DNA from: JANXUC01 sp964619065
Lineage (GTDB): Bacteria; Acidobacteriota; Terriglobia; Terriglobales; Acidobacteriaceae
Length of the DNA: 64,000 nt
Reading direction: 5' to 3'
NCBI GenBank assembly: GCA_964619065.1
Contig: CAZUCC010000016.1
Location: 12,221 to 76,220 of the forward strand
The notes under the pieces were generated by a model. It had not been told where the DNA came from. It ran no database searches and worked only from the letters and a program-made list of their open reading frames with translations. The position numbers and the translations under genes were made by a program. Below, in pieces: positions 45,399 through 53,509 of this stretch (its first letter is position 1; each line of letters begins with the position of its first letter).

Positions 45399-46565
45399 TT
45401 AGTGCGCTAGCCCCAGATAATTCCCATAGCCAACAATCACAGTCGACCCGACCAGCAGGAATAGCGCGAGCGTTAGCAATCGCATCGCCGGAACACCCGC
45501 ACCTTTCCATTCCTTGAGGCCCAAACCCCAAAGAGTGCTGAAGATGATGATGCTTGCCATGTGCAATGTCCAACTCGAGAACCCGTACTTGCCCATTTGC
45601 GTTTCGCCCATCGTGTAGAAGAAGAACTGGAAGTACCAGGTCGTTCCCGCGAGCGCGCAGAAAAAGTAGTTGGAGAGCATAGGCACCGGTTTCGAATCAT
45701 CCCTCTTGGCGGAAGGTATATGTTCCACCACTTCGCGGCTGGGAGCGTCGATTGCAGTCTCAAGAATGGTTTCTTCGGCAGTAACCGAGTACTTGCTCGA
45801 ATCCGAAGTGAAATATTGATAGCCCGTCTTATTCTGGATGTTCAGCACCAAACACCAGAGGAAATTCGTAGTAAACCCGCCGAGCAGAACGACCACGAGC
45901 ACAGGCAATCCCTGCCATAGCGTGGATGTTCCGTGCTTCAATGTCAGTGCTTTAATAGGAGTTCCCGCCGCCAGCCCGTATGCGAAACATGCACTCATGA
46001 CTCCGGACAAAGTGGCTACGCCCAAACCCTTCTTCAGGTCGAACTCTTTGATCGTTGCCTTTTGTTGTTCCGGCGACATGGCGCGTTCTTTGTAGATCCC
46101 AGCCAATCCCGCCGCCGCAATTCCCACGAGACAGATGAAAATTCCAAAAAGAATCACGCGCCCCGATCTTGTTCCCAGTACCTGGCTGACAAATACTCCG
46201 TTAAAGATGGGCGGAATCAGCGTGCCGAACGCCGCACACAATCCCAACGCGACCGCCATCCCCAGCGAGAGCCCCAGAAACCGCATCGTCAGTCCAAACG
46301 TGAGACCTCCGATGCCCCACAAAAGTCCGAAAAAAAACGACCAGAACAGAGTCTTGGCAGGCGCCTCTGACAGCACCGCGAGCAAATCTCGCGTCATCAC
46401 GCCCCCGAGAAACCACGGAGCGATGATCCAGCTGAAGAAGCCGCCAACCAGCCAATATGTCTCCCAGGACCAGCGCCGGACGCCGCGATAGGGGACGTAA
46501 AAACTACCCGAAGCGAGCCCGCCCAGCCAGTGAAAGAACACTCCGAGTGCAGGATTTGGGACCAT
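45399..46565 (-). CDS. rhaT: L-rhamnose:proton symporter
   Basis: Inner-membrane transporter of 388 residues with about 10 hydrophobic helices. The opening NPALGVFFHWLGGLASGSFYVPYRGVRRWSWETYWLVGGFFSW (quoted only partly by motif: FFHWLGGLASGSFYVPY and WSWETYWLV) is characteristic of RhaT. AAGGA precedes the ATG. It is longer than E. coli RhaT (344 residues); the extra length lies in a cytoplasmic loop with charged residues (about 260-300). It sits between rhaM (21-bp gap) and the GH78 gene (24-bp gap) in the rhamnose operon. Its neighbours make L-rhamnose the clear substrate. Confidence 0.93.
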   Translation of the reverse strand: MVPNPALGVFFHWLGGLASGSFYVPYRGVRRWSWETYWLVGGFFSWIIAPWFLGGVMTRDLLAVLSEAPAKTLFWSFFFGLLWGIGGLTFGLTMRFLGLSLGMAVALGLCAAFGTLIPPIFNGVFVSQVLGTRSGRVILFGIFICLVGIAAAGLAGIYKERAMSPEQQKATIKEFDLKKGLGVATLSGVMSACFAYGLAAGTPIKALTLKHGTSTLWQGLPVLVVVLLGGFTTNFLWCLVLNIQNKTGYQYFTSDSSKYSVTAEETILETAIDAPSREVVEHIPSAKRDDSKPVPMLSNYFFCALAGTTWYFQFFFYTMGETQMGKYGFSSWTLHMASIIIFSTLWGLGLKEWKGAGVPAMRLLTLALFLLVGSTVIVGYGNYLGLAH

Positions 46566-46586
46566 GTCAGTCCTTACTAATGAATT

Positions 46587-46904
46587 TTAGAGATGGAAAA
46601 CCTCTTCAAGCGGCTCCATGGCGTGATCCGGCAATACGCCATCGGGCTGGACGAAGAAACCAGCCATTTCTCTCTGCCAATAGCCGTTCACCTCGCGGCT
46701 AGCCATTCCAGCCCGAGCGCGTTCGAAGTCCTCAGTCTCGAGGTATCCCACGAGAAGGCCGTCCGGCCGTAAAAACAATGAGTAGTTATTCCATCCCGTC
46801 TCGCGCAAAGCATCCAGCATCTCCGGCCATACAGCGCCATGACGGACCTTGTATTCCTCGACCCGGTCAGGCTTCACCTGCAGAACAAAACAAATGCGCT
46901 TCAT
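46587..46904 (-). CDS. rhaM: L-rhamnose mutarotase
   Basis: Small enzyme of 105 residues that interconverts alpha and beta L-rhamnose anomers so that the isomerase receives the right one. The start MKRICFVLQVKPDRVEEYK and residues His22, Tyr41 and Trp76 coincide with the active-site residues of E. coli RhaM (104 residues). I start it at the ATG at 46904 behind GGGGGAAG; the frame extends upstream without coding character. It lies 64 bp after the aldolase gene and 21 bp before rhaT. Confidence 0.95.
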   Translation of the reverse strand: MKRICFVLQVKPDRVEEYKVRHGAVWPEMLDALRETGWNNYSLFLRPDGLLVGYLETEDFERARAGMASREVNGYWQREMAGFFVQPDGVLPDHAMEPLEEVFHL

Positions 46905-46968
46905 TACGCTTCCCCCGTGAGCTCTCTGGTGAAGAAGGTTTGTGTCAGCCTTGGCTCCATGACCATTC

Positions 46969-49185
46969 CTAACGCAGGAACGCTTCTGACAAACCGCCAT
47001 CTACCGGAATGATGTGTCCGGTAGTCTTCGCGCTCTCCTCGCTGGCCAACCACACGATCGCGTTCGCGCAGTCCTGAGGAAGAATGGGTCGGTTCGTCAG
47101 CGTGCGTTGCGCATAGAAATCCGCCAGCTTCGAGCGTAGTTCTTCCGTCGATTCTGACTCAGCGAACTCGATCTTGTATTTCTGAAGCGACTGGATGACG
47201 CGGTCGCGCGGGAACATCGTCGAGCCAGCGACAACGGTAGCTGGAGCGATTCCGTTCACCCGCACCAGGGGGCCGAGTTTAATGGCGAGTTCCCGAATGA
47301 GATGATTCAAGGCGGCCTTGCTGGTGTCGTATGCCTCGCTGCCCTTCTTGGAAACGACGGCATTCGCCGAACCCGTCAGTACCAGAGCTGCCGGAAGATT
47401 CTGGTCCTTGAAAACCGACTCGGTCTGGCGTGCAAGCAGGTAATTCCCAGTCACGTTTACCAGGAAAGTTTTCGCCCACATCGCTTCTGACAGTTCACCA
47501 TCTGTGCCCGGTACGGGGTAGATGGCCGCGGTATTGACGACCACGTCGATTCCGCCAAACTGCAGAACAGTGGCATGGATCGCTTCCGCAAGGCTCTGGG
47601 ATGAACTGAGATCGACCGGTGCACCCATGGCAAACTCCGGGGAACTGAGCGCTCCAGCTTCGTCTGCGATTTTTCGGGCGCCTTCCTGATCGAAGTCGGC
47701 GACTACGACATGGGCTCCCTTGCGGGCCAGTAATAACGTCACTTCCCGTCCGATTCCGCTGGCTCCACCAATGACAAGCGCGATCTTACGGCTAAACTCT
47801 GCCTCCGCAGGCATACGCTGCAGCTTCGCTTCCTCGAGCGCCCAGTACTCGATACGGAACGCTTCGGATCGAGGAAGTGCCACGTAGTTGTGGAAGTGCG
47901 TGAATTGTGCGGATTGCTCGGGGTGTCGTGCCTGAGGCAAGGGATGCGTGACTTCCCCGTCTTCCAGCGCATTGGCTCCGGCCATGACGTGGATGGCATT
48001 AATGAAAAACTCCGTTGTGATTCGAGCTTCCTTCTTGTTCTTACCGAAGCCGAACAACCCAATGCCCGGAATGATCACGACAGAGGGGTTGGAATCGCGT
48101 AGTTTTGGGGAGTCGTTCGCTGCGCATGCGTTGTAGTACTTCTTGTACTCAGCCCGATACTCGACCACTTGTTCGCGAATTCGTGTTTTGAGAACACTTG
48201 TATTTTCTTTTGCAGGATCCCAGTCAACAAACATGGGACAAACTCTGGTTCGCAGAAAATGATCCGGGCAACTCGTTCCCAGGACGCCTAATTCTTTGGA
48301 CCACTTCGATCCGGCAAAGGTCAGTGCGTCCTCATCCTCCGCGTAGTGAGCGATCACGCGGCGAGTTGAGGACATGGCTCCGCGCAATGCGGGCAAGATC
48401 TCGACTGCGACGTCTTTGCGCCCCAGCCGAGGCGCATGGTCAAGGCCGCCAAACAGAACGCCTTTCTTCGCCCGATGCTCCTGGATGAATTCACCCATCT
48501 GATCAATGGTGTGGATGCTATTGAGATAGCACTCCCGTTGCGTCATTCCCCAGGTAAACAAGCCGTGGCCGCCGAGTATGAGGCCATCGGTGCCGGAGTT
48601 ACTCTTCACAGCCTTTTCAATCAAGAGCGCGAGTTCGAATCCTGGACGTTGCCAGGGAACCCAGACGATCTTACGGTCGAATTTCTTATTGAACTCTTGC
48701 AGCTTGCGCTTCCCGTTAGCGCTCGCGGCCATAGCGATGGCCCAGTCAGGATGCAAGTGATCGACATGCGCAAACGGAAGGAAGGCGTGCAGTGGAGTGT
48801 CAATGGATGCTGCCACGCGGTTTTCGCCAAACGCGGACAACGGATAGTAGCGCACCATTTCGTCTTCGTACTGCTCCCCACGGTAAATTTCCTTAAGTTG
48901 CTCAAGGCGATCCAAATGGACCAGGGCAAACCCGGATTCCTTGATGGACCCAAGGTCGCCTCCGCTGCCTTTTACCGCCAGTACGCGGGTTGGCGCACCG
49001 GTAAATGGATCGGGCATCTCGATCTTCGAACTCGTGTTGCCGCCGCCGAAGTTGGTGATGCGCAAATCGGCTCCGAGAAGGTTCGATCGATAGCGCAAAA
49101 GTGCAAGCTGATCCGAGGCAAGTTTGCGAGCTTGCTCCTCACTCCACAGGTCTTTCAAATAAGTCGTTGCTTTGATCTCAGGCAT
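46969..49185 (-). CDS. rhaEW: Bifunctional rhamnulose-1-phosphate aldolase / short-chain dehydrogenase
   Basis: A 738-residue fusion enzyme. The N-terminal part (about 1-430) is a class II aldolase with NFGGGNTSSKI, a zinc-ligand pair in HVDHLHPDWAIAMA and GGHGLFTWG. It would split L-rhamnulose-1-phosphate into dihydroxyacetone phosphate and L-lactaldehyde. The C-terminal part (about 470-738) is an SDR with LVIGGASGIGREV, a Ser in LTGSANAV and the YxxxK pair in AYDTSKAALN, and would oxidise or reduce the lactaldehyde. This is the same plan as Bacillus subtilis RhaEW, from which I take the symbol. It overlaps the rhaB stop by 8 bases. Confidence 0.95.
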   Translation of the reverse strand: MPEIKATTYLKDLWSEEQARKLASDQLALLRYRSNLLGADLRITNFGGGNTSSKIEMPDPFTGAPTRVLAVKGSGGDLGSIKESGFALVHLDRLEQLKEIYRGEQYEDEMVRYYPLSAFGENRVAASIDTPLHAFLPFAHVDHLHPDWAIAMAASANGKRKLQEFNKKFDRKIVWVPWQRPGFELALLIEKAVKSNSGTDGLILGGHGLFTWGMTQRECYLNSIHTIDQMGEFIQEHRAKKGVLFGGLDHAPRLGRKDVAVEILPALRGAMSSTRRVIAHYAEDEDALTFAGSKWSKELGVLGTSCPDHFLRTRVCPMFVDWDPAKENTSVLKTRIREQVVEYRAEYKKYYNACAANDSPKLRDSNPSVVIIPGIGLFGFGKNKKEARITTEFFINAIHVMAGANALEDGEVTHPLPQARHPEQSAQFTHFHNYVALPRSEAFRIEYWALEEAKLQRMPAEAEFSRKIALVIGGASGIGREVTLLLARKGAHVVVADFDQEGARKIADEAGALSSPEFAMGAPVDLSSSQSLAEAIHATVLQFGGIDVVVNTAAIYPVPGTDGELSEAMWAKTFLVNVTGNYLLARQTESVFKDQNLPAALVLTGSANAVVSKKGSEAYDTSKAALNHLIRELAIKLGPLVRVNGIAPATVVAGSTMFPRDRVIQSLQKYKIEFAESESTEELRSKLADFYAQRTLTNRPILPQDCANAIVWLASEESAKTTGHIIPVDGGLSEAFLR

Positions 49186-50662
49186 AAATCATCTCGTATT
49201 GTTGAAATCTTTCCGCTTCCTTGTCCCATTTGTCAGTTTCTAGAGGTTCAAAGATTTCGGTCGGGAAAGAACGCTCCACAATTGCGCGAACTTCCCGCAA
49301 GGAAGTTGCTTCACCGGTCGCGAGGATCTGGATTGCTACGTTGCCGAGGGCTGTAGCTTCGGCCGGTCCAGCCAAAACCCTTCTGCCGGTGGCGTCGGCG
49401 GTGAACTGGTTCAGCAAGCGGTTTCTCGACCCTCCCCCGATGACTCGGATCTGTTCAATCGGCTTTCCGCTGACATGTTCCAGATTGCGAATAATGACAC
49501 GATACTTGAACGCCAGACTCTCCAGGATCGCCCGTACGTACGCTCCAGGCGTAGACGGGACAGGCTGGTGAGTTCTCGTACAGAACCGGTTGATAGCTGC
49601 AGGCATATCGGCCGGGCGCAGAAACGACTCGTCATCGGGATCGACAAGATGCTGGAAAGAAGCCTCGCGAGCGGCTAACTCCATCAGTTCCCTGTAATCG
49701 TAAACCTGTCCTTGAACGGTCCAGGATTGGCGACAACATTGCAACATCCAAAGCCCCATTACGTTCTTCAGCAGTCGCGTCGTTCCGCTCACACCGCCTT
49801 CATTCGTAAAGTTCAGGCGCAAGGCCTCGGGAGTCACGACCGGAGTGTCCAATTCCGTGCCCAGCAAAGACCATGTCCCTGAGCTCAGAAAGGCTGTCCC
49901 ATCCCGCGCCGAAATTGCGGCTACCGCAGAGCCCGTATCATGCGAAGCGGGGGCGATCACGGGAGTACCCGCCAGCGAGGAAGTCCTTGCGATCACCTGG
50001 AGCAATGGTCCGATGACCGAACCCGGCTCCACAATTGGTGCCGGCAGGTAAGAAGGCAGCCCAAGCTGGTTCATCAACTCTACCGCCCACGTGCGCGTCA
50101 CCGGATTTACAAGCTGGGTGGTGGTAGCATTGGTAAACTCGCAGACTGCTTTTCCGGTGAGCCAGTAGTGGAACAGATCCGGCATCGTGACGAGCCGTTC
50201 GGCTGCGCGCAAAAGATTCGGCGTGTCGCGCTTGGCGGCGAACAACTGATACAGCGTATTGATCGGCATGAACTGAATGCCGGTGGCAGAGTAGATCTCT
50301 TCTTTGGGAACCTTGCGGAACACCTCTTCCATAACACCACGAGTGCGATCATCGCGGTAATGATAGGGATTCTGTAACAATTCGCCCCGCTCCCCTAGCA
50401 ATGCATAGTCGACACCCCAAGCGTCGACGCCAATCCCTGCTAGCTCAGTCTCTTCCAGTTTGGTGAGCGCCTTCCGCACCTCGAGCCACAGCCGGGGCGC
50501 GTCCCAGTGAAGGGAACCGCCGTACTCGATCGGCTCATTTGCAAAGCGATGCACCTCCTCCGTCGTGAGCACGCCCGAATGCAGATTCGCAAGAACGGCT
50601 CGACCGCTTTCCGCGCCGAAATCGAAAGCCAGATACGGCTTTCTGCGAGTACGGCTATGCAT
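49178..50662 (-). CDS. rhaB: L-rhamnulokinase
   Basis: FGGY-family carbohydrate kinase of 494 residues that phosphorylates L-rhamnulose at C1. The phosphate-1 motif is LAFDFGAESGRAVLA, the sugar-site region is GIGVDAWGVDYALLGERGELL, and the adenosine motif is IRVIGGGSRNRLLNQFTADA. The start at 50662 overlaps the rhaI stop by 8 bases, and its own stop overlaps the next gene by 8 bases. Neither start has a strong ribosome-binding site, so termination-reinitiation coupling is likely. An in-frame GTG 69 bases upstream lies inside rhaI and adds no conserved sequence. Confidence 0.96.
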   Translation of the reverse strand: MHSRTRRKPYLAFDFGAESGRAVLANLHSGVLTTEEVHRFANEPIEYGGSLHWDAPRLWLEVRKALTKLEETELAGIGVDAWGVDYALLGERGELLQNPYHYRDDRTRGVMEEVFRKVPKEEIYSATGIQFMPINTLYQLFAAKRDTPNLLRAAERLVTMPDLFHYWLTGKAVCEFTNATTTQLVNPVTRTWAVELMNQLGLPSYLPAPIVEPGSVIGPLLQVIARTSSLAGTPVIAPASHDTGSAVAAISARDGTAFLSSGTWSLLGTELDTPVVTPEALRLNFTNEGGVSGTTRLLKNVMGLWMLQCCRQSWTVQGQVYDYRELMELAAREASFQHLVDPDDESFLRPADMPAAINRFCTRTHQPVPSTPGAYVRAILESLAFKYRVIIRNLEHVSGKPIEQIRVIGGGSRNRLLNQFTADATGRRVLAGPAEATALGNVAIQILATGEATSLREVRAIVERSFPTEIFEPLETDKWDKEAERFQQYEMIYA

Positions 50663-51845
50663 AAGAAGAAACGCTCTGTGAATTCCTGGCTGCCCGTTCC
50701 TTGGTGGTCCGCTCCAGGTACCCACTTTCACGAAACGCGGTCATGGGATCTTTAGGCAAGCCCTTCGAATCTCGCCATTCCTGAATCACAGGCCGAACAT
50801 CGGTTGCGAACGCATCCTGCAACAATGACTCTGCTCGGACAAGATCACAATCTTTCTGCGCTGCCACAAGCTGCTGATAGTCGACCAGGGCTGCCTTCGA
50901 GAAGAGCATCTGTGCCATGGTAACCGTCTGGATCATCGCTTCGATCTTCCCCTTCAAGTTGTGGCTTTGATCGATCATGTAGGCGATGTCGGCTTGCCGT
51001 CCTGACTCCCATTCGAAGTAGAGAATTTCATGAAAGATGCGAAAAACCTGATAGGGGTCAATCGATCCCAAGGTCAGATCATCGTCGGCGTAGCGGCGAT
51101 CATTGAAGTGGAATCCGCCCAGCATATCCTCGGAAAGAAGCCAGGCTACAATCTGCTCGATGTTCTGTGAGGAATAGTGATGGCCGGTGTCGACCAACAC
51201 CTTGGCCTGCGGACCGGCCGACCGAGCCAGAAGCAGTGCCATGCCCCAGTCGGCGATATCGGTGTGGTAGAAGGCTGGCTCAAAGGGTTTGTACTCCACC
51301 AACAACCGTTGTTCCGGCGACAACTCGGCATGGCACCTCTTCAAACCCTCAGCGAACCATTGTTTTCGTTGCCGGATATTGGCCGTGCCCGGATAGTTCG
51401 AGCCATCCGCGAACCACATGGAAACGTCCCGGCACTGTAGGCGTTTTGCGATCTCGATGCTGTCTTTTGTGTGTTGCAGCGCGGCTTCGCGAATGGATTC
51501 GTCCGGATTACCAAACGATCCGTATTTGTAATCCTGATTCTGAAACAAATTGGGATTGATGGAACCCGGCTGAACACCATACCGAGCGGAGAGCTTCTTG
51601 ATCCCATCAGCGCTGTCGACTCCCTCAGGACAGTCCCACTGAACGTGCAAAGCTACCGTCGGACAAACGCCCGTGAGCAGGTGCACCTGGCCGGCATCGC
51701 TAAATTTTTCTTCGGGGGTCATCGCAGCCGCTGGCTGAAGGAACTTGCCGAAACGAGTGCCGGTGTTGGCAAAGCCCCAGGAAGGGATTTCGATGCGGAA
51801 CCTCTCCAGCGCCTGCGTCACTATTCCATCTTTGGGAGAACCCAT
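50655..51845 (-). CDS. rhaI: L-rhamnose isomerase (RhaI type)
   Basis: TIM-barrel isomerase of 396 residues that converts L-rhamnose to L-rhamnulose using divalent metal. The sequence (IEIPSWGFANTGTRFGKF, HVQWDCPEG, VSMWFADGSNYPG, LLVEYKPFEPAFYHTDIADW, VLVDTGHHYSSQNIEQIVAWL, GGFHFNDRRYADDDL) matches the Pseudomonas stutzeri/rhizobial RhaI branch rather than E. coli RhaA. Acidic and His metal ligands are in EYKPFEP, DTGHH and FHFNDRRYADDD. GGAGAGG precedes the ATG at 51845; a 15-codon upstream extension has no support. It is the first gene of the rhamnose operon. Confidence 0.95.
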   Translation of the reverse strand: MGSPKDGIVTQALERFRIEIPSWGFANTGTRFGKFLQPAAAMTPEEKFSDAGQVHLLTGVCPTVALHVQWDCPEGVDSADGIKKLSARYGVQPGSINPNLFQNQDYKYGSFGNPDESIREAALQHTKDSIEIAKRLQCRDVSMWFADGSNYPGTANIRQRKQWFAEGLKRCHAELSPEQRLLVEYKPFEPAFYHTDIADWGMALLLARSAGPQAKVLVDTGHHYSSQNIEQIVAWLLSEDMLGGFHFNDRRYADDDLTLGSIDPYQVFRIFHEILYFEWESGRQADIAYMIDQSHNLKGKIEAMIQTVTMAQMLFSKAALVDYQQLVAAQKDCDLVRAESLLQDAFATDVRPVIQEWRDSKGLPKDPMTAFRESGYLERTTKERAARNSQSVSSYA

Positions 51846-52342
51846 TGCGATGCCTCTCCAGAGGAGGAGGTTACACATCCTGACTATCACAGGTCATCCT
51901 TTTTTTTCTGAATGTCGAGATTTCGCACTGCAGAACGCAGGAGGGGATCGGACCCACTTTTTGGAGCGGGTGCTGCGGGAAAAGAAACTTGAACTTTGGA
52001 TTCTCAGTGTCTGGCTCGCCTGCCATTCAACGGCAGGGGAATTTCCGCTTTGTAGAACGTCAAGGAGTAAATTTGAATACGCCCGCAACTAAGGTCTGTC
52101 AACAATATTGGCCGAAAATCCTGTCGATAAACGTTTTCCACCAACTCAACCCCAGCCAGCAACTTGGTCATGAAGCATTCTTCAGTGCAAAATAACGACT
52201 CTCTGGTTGCCGCCGCTACAATCTCCTCGTGAGCGGCTAACCTTAGGAGGCAATTGAACTTAACTGCTTCGCTCAGGAGCAGCCAACATAGGATCAATAA
52301 TTTCGCTTGGCAAAATGTAAAAAGCGAATATGATGCCTATCA
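51846..52342. promoter_or_regulatory. Divergent control region between the rhamnose operon and its putative regulator
   Basis: A 497-bp gap without a credible gene. On the minus strand a perfect TTGACA (52102-52097) with a weak TATTCA 17 bases on (52079-52074) could start a rhamnose-operon transcript with a leader of about 220 bases. That leader contains a hairpin CCTGCC-N7-GGCAGG (52019-52037). Upstream are the palindrome AAACGTTT (52129-52136), a broken inverted repeat GGTT...GCCGCT / AGCGGCTAACC (52205-52242) and the 7-bp-arm repeat listed separately. Confidence 0.35.
52302..52328. promoter_or_regulatory. Inverted repeat TTCGCTT-N13-AAGCGAA just before the regulator gene
   Basis: Perfect 7-bp arms at 52302-52308 and 52322-52328, with centres 20 bp apart (two helical turns), end 14 bp before the regulator's ATG. 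The position suits autoregulation or joint control of the divergent genes. A partial third half-site TTCGCT lies at 52268-52273. Confidence 0.4.
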
Positions 52343-53509
52343 ATGGGCCGAGACGCTCCTTCACGTGACCGTTACCTTGTTAAATCGATTGTCCACTCTT
52401 CTCAGCTGTTAACGGCTTTTCGATCTTCGGGTGAAGCCCTGCCACTCAAGGAAATCGCTTCGCGCAGTGGTTTGCCTAAGACCATGGCATTTCGCCTCCT
52501 TTACACCTTGGAGAAGTGCGGGATGGTGGATAAGGTAGGTCAGAATCTCTACCAGTCCTGCATGCGCCCCTGGAAGCATCGACTGTACCGCCTCGGATAT
52601 GCCGCACAAGGGCCGGATTATCAGTTTTCGCAGGATGTGTCCTCAAGTTTGCAGCGGGCTGCGGCAGCTGAGGGGATTGAGTTGATCTCAGTCGACAACC
52701 AGTACAACGCGAAGGTCGCGCAGCGGAATGCCGATCTGCTCGTGCGTGAAAACGTGGATCTCGCGATCGAGTTCCAGACCGACGAGAACGTGGCTGCGGT
52801 TGTCGCCGCAAAGTACCGCGAGGCCAACATCCCCATGATTGCCATCGACATTCCTCATCCGGGTGCGACTTATTACGGCGCTAACAATTACGAGGCTGGC
52901 TTGATTGGCGGCCGCTATCTTGGCCGCTGGGTCAAGGAACACTGGTTCTCGCAGGTGGATGAAATCATCCTGCTCGAATTGCCGCGCGCTGGAAGTCTTC
53001 CGCGTATGCGCTTGACGGGGATGCTGGTGGGTCTGAACCTCGCGCTCCCTGCAGCGAAGAATTGCAAGGTTACGTATTTGGATGGTGACGGGAACGTGGG
53101 ACCAAGTCTGGAAGCAGTGCGCCGGTATCTTCGTACTTCCCGTTCCCAGCGGATTTTGGTGGGCGCGATCAACGATCCTAGCGCTCTCGGGGCCTTGCGC
53201 GCTTTTCAAGAAGCAGGCCGTACCGAGAACTGCGCGATCATGGGCCAGAATGCTTCGCCAGAAGGGCGGGCTGAACTTCGCCAGCCCAACACCCGTCTGG
53301 TCGGATCGGTTGCATATTTCCCGGAAAAATATGGCGACGATCTGATCCGGGTGAGCCTCGACATTCTGAATCAACGCCAGGTGCCGCCTGCGGTGTTTGT
53401 GGAACACAAGCTCGTCACACCGACCACGGTCGATCATTACTATCCTAACGATGGCCTCGCGCAACTGGTAAAGACGGGAAGCTCCACTGCCCATTCGCGA
53501 ATTGCGTAA
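52343..53509 (+). CDS. Hybrid transcriptional regulator: IclR-type HTH plus periplasmic-binding-protein-like sugar domain
   Basis: A 388-residue predicted transcription factor. Residues about 10-75 are an IclR-like winged helix (RYLVKSIVHSSQLLTAFRSS, LPLKEIASRSGLPKTMAFRLL, LEKCGMVDKVG). Residues about 95-370 are a type-1 periplasmic-binding-protein fold without signal peptide (ELISVDNQYNAKVAQRNADLL, IPMIAIDIPHPGATYYGANNYEAG, ILVGAINDPSALGALRAF, RLVGSVAYFPEKYGD), which usually follows a LacI HTH instead. It is divergent from the rhamnose operon and upstream of a TonB receptor gene, so it probably senses rhamnose or a related sugar and controls either or both. The ATG lacks a clear ribosome-binding site, but a stop four codons upstream excludes earlier starts. 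Confidence 0.88.
   Translation: MGRDAPSRDRYLVKSIVHSSQLLTAFRSSGEALPLKEIASRSGLPKTMAFRLLYTLEKCGMVDKVGQNLYQSCMRPWKHRLYRLGYAAQGPDYQFSQDVSSSLQRAAAAEGIELISVDNQYNAKVAQRNADLLVRENVDLAIEFQTDENVAAVVAAKYREANIPMIAIDIPHPGATYYGANNYEAGLIGGRYLGRWVKEHWFSQVDEIILLELPRAGSLPRMRLTGMLVGLNLALPAAKNCKVTYLDGDGNVGPSLEAVRRYLRTSRSQRILVGAINDPSALGALRAFQEAGRTENCAIMGQNASPEGRAELRQPNTRLVGSVAYFPEKYGDDLIRVSLDILNQRQVPPAVFVEHKLVTPTTVDHYYPNDGLAQLVKTGSSTAHSRIA

Noticed and set aside
48436..49356. 306-codon plus-strand frame opposite the aldolase/dehydrogenase gene
   Set aside because: It is antisense to a well-supported enzyme and spans two minus-strand genes.
52343..53509. LacI-family label for the sugar-sensing regulator
   Set aside because: The effector domain is LacI-like, but the N-terminal HTH lacks the LacI opening and hinge helix and reads as an IclR winged helix.
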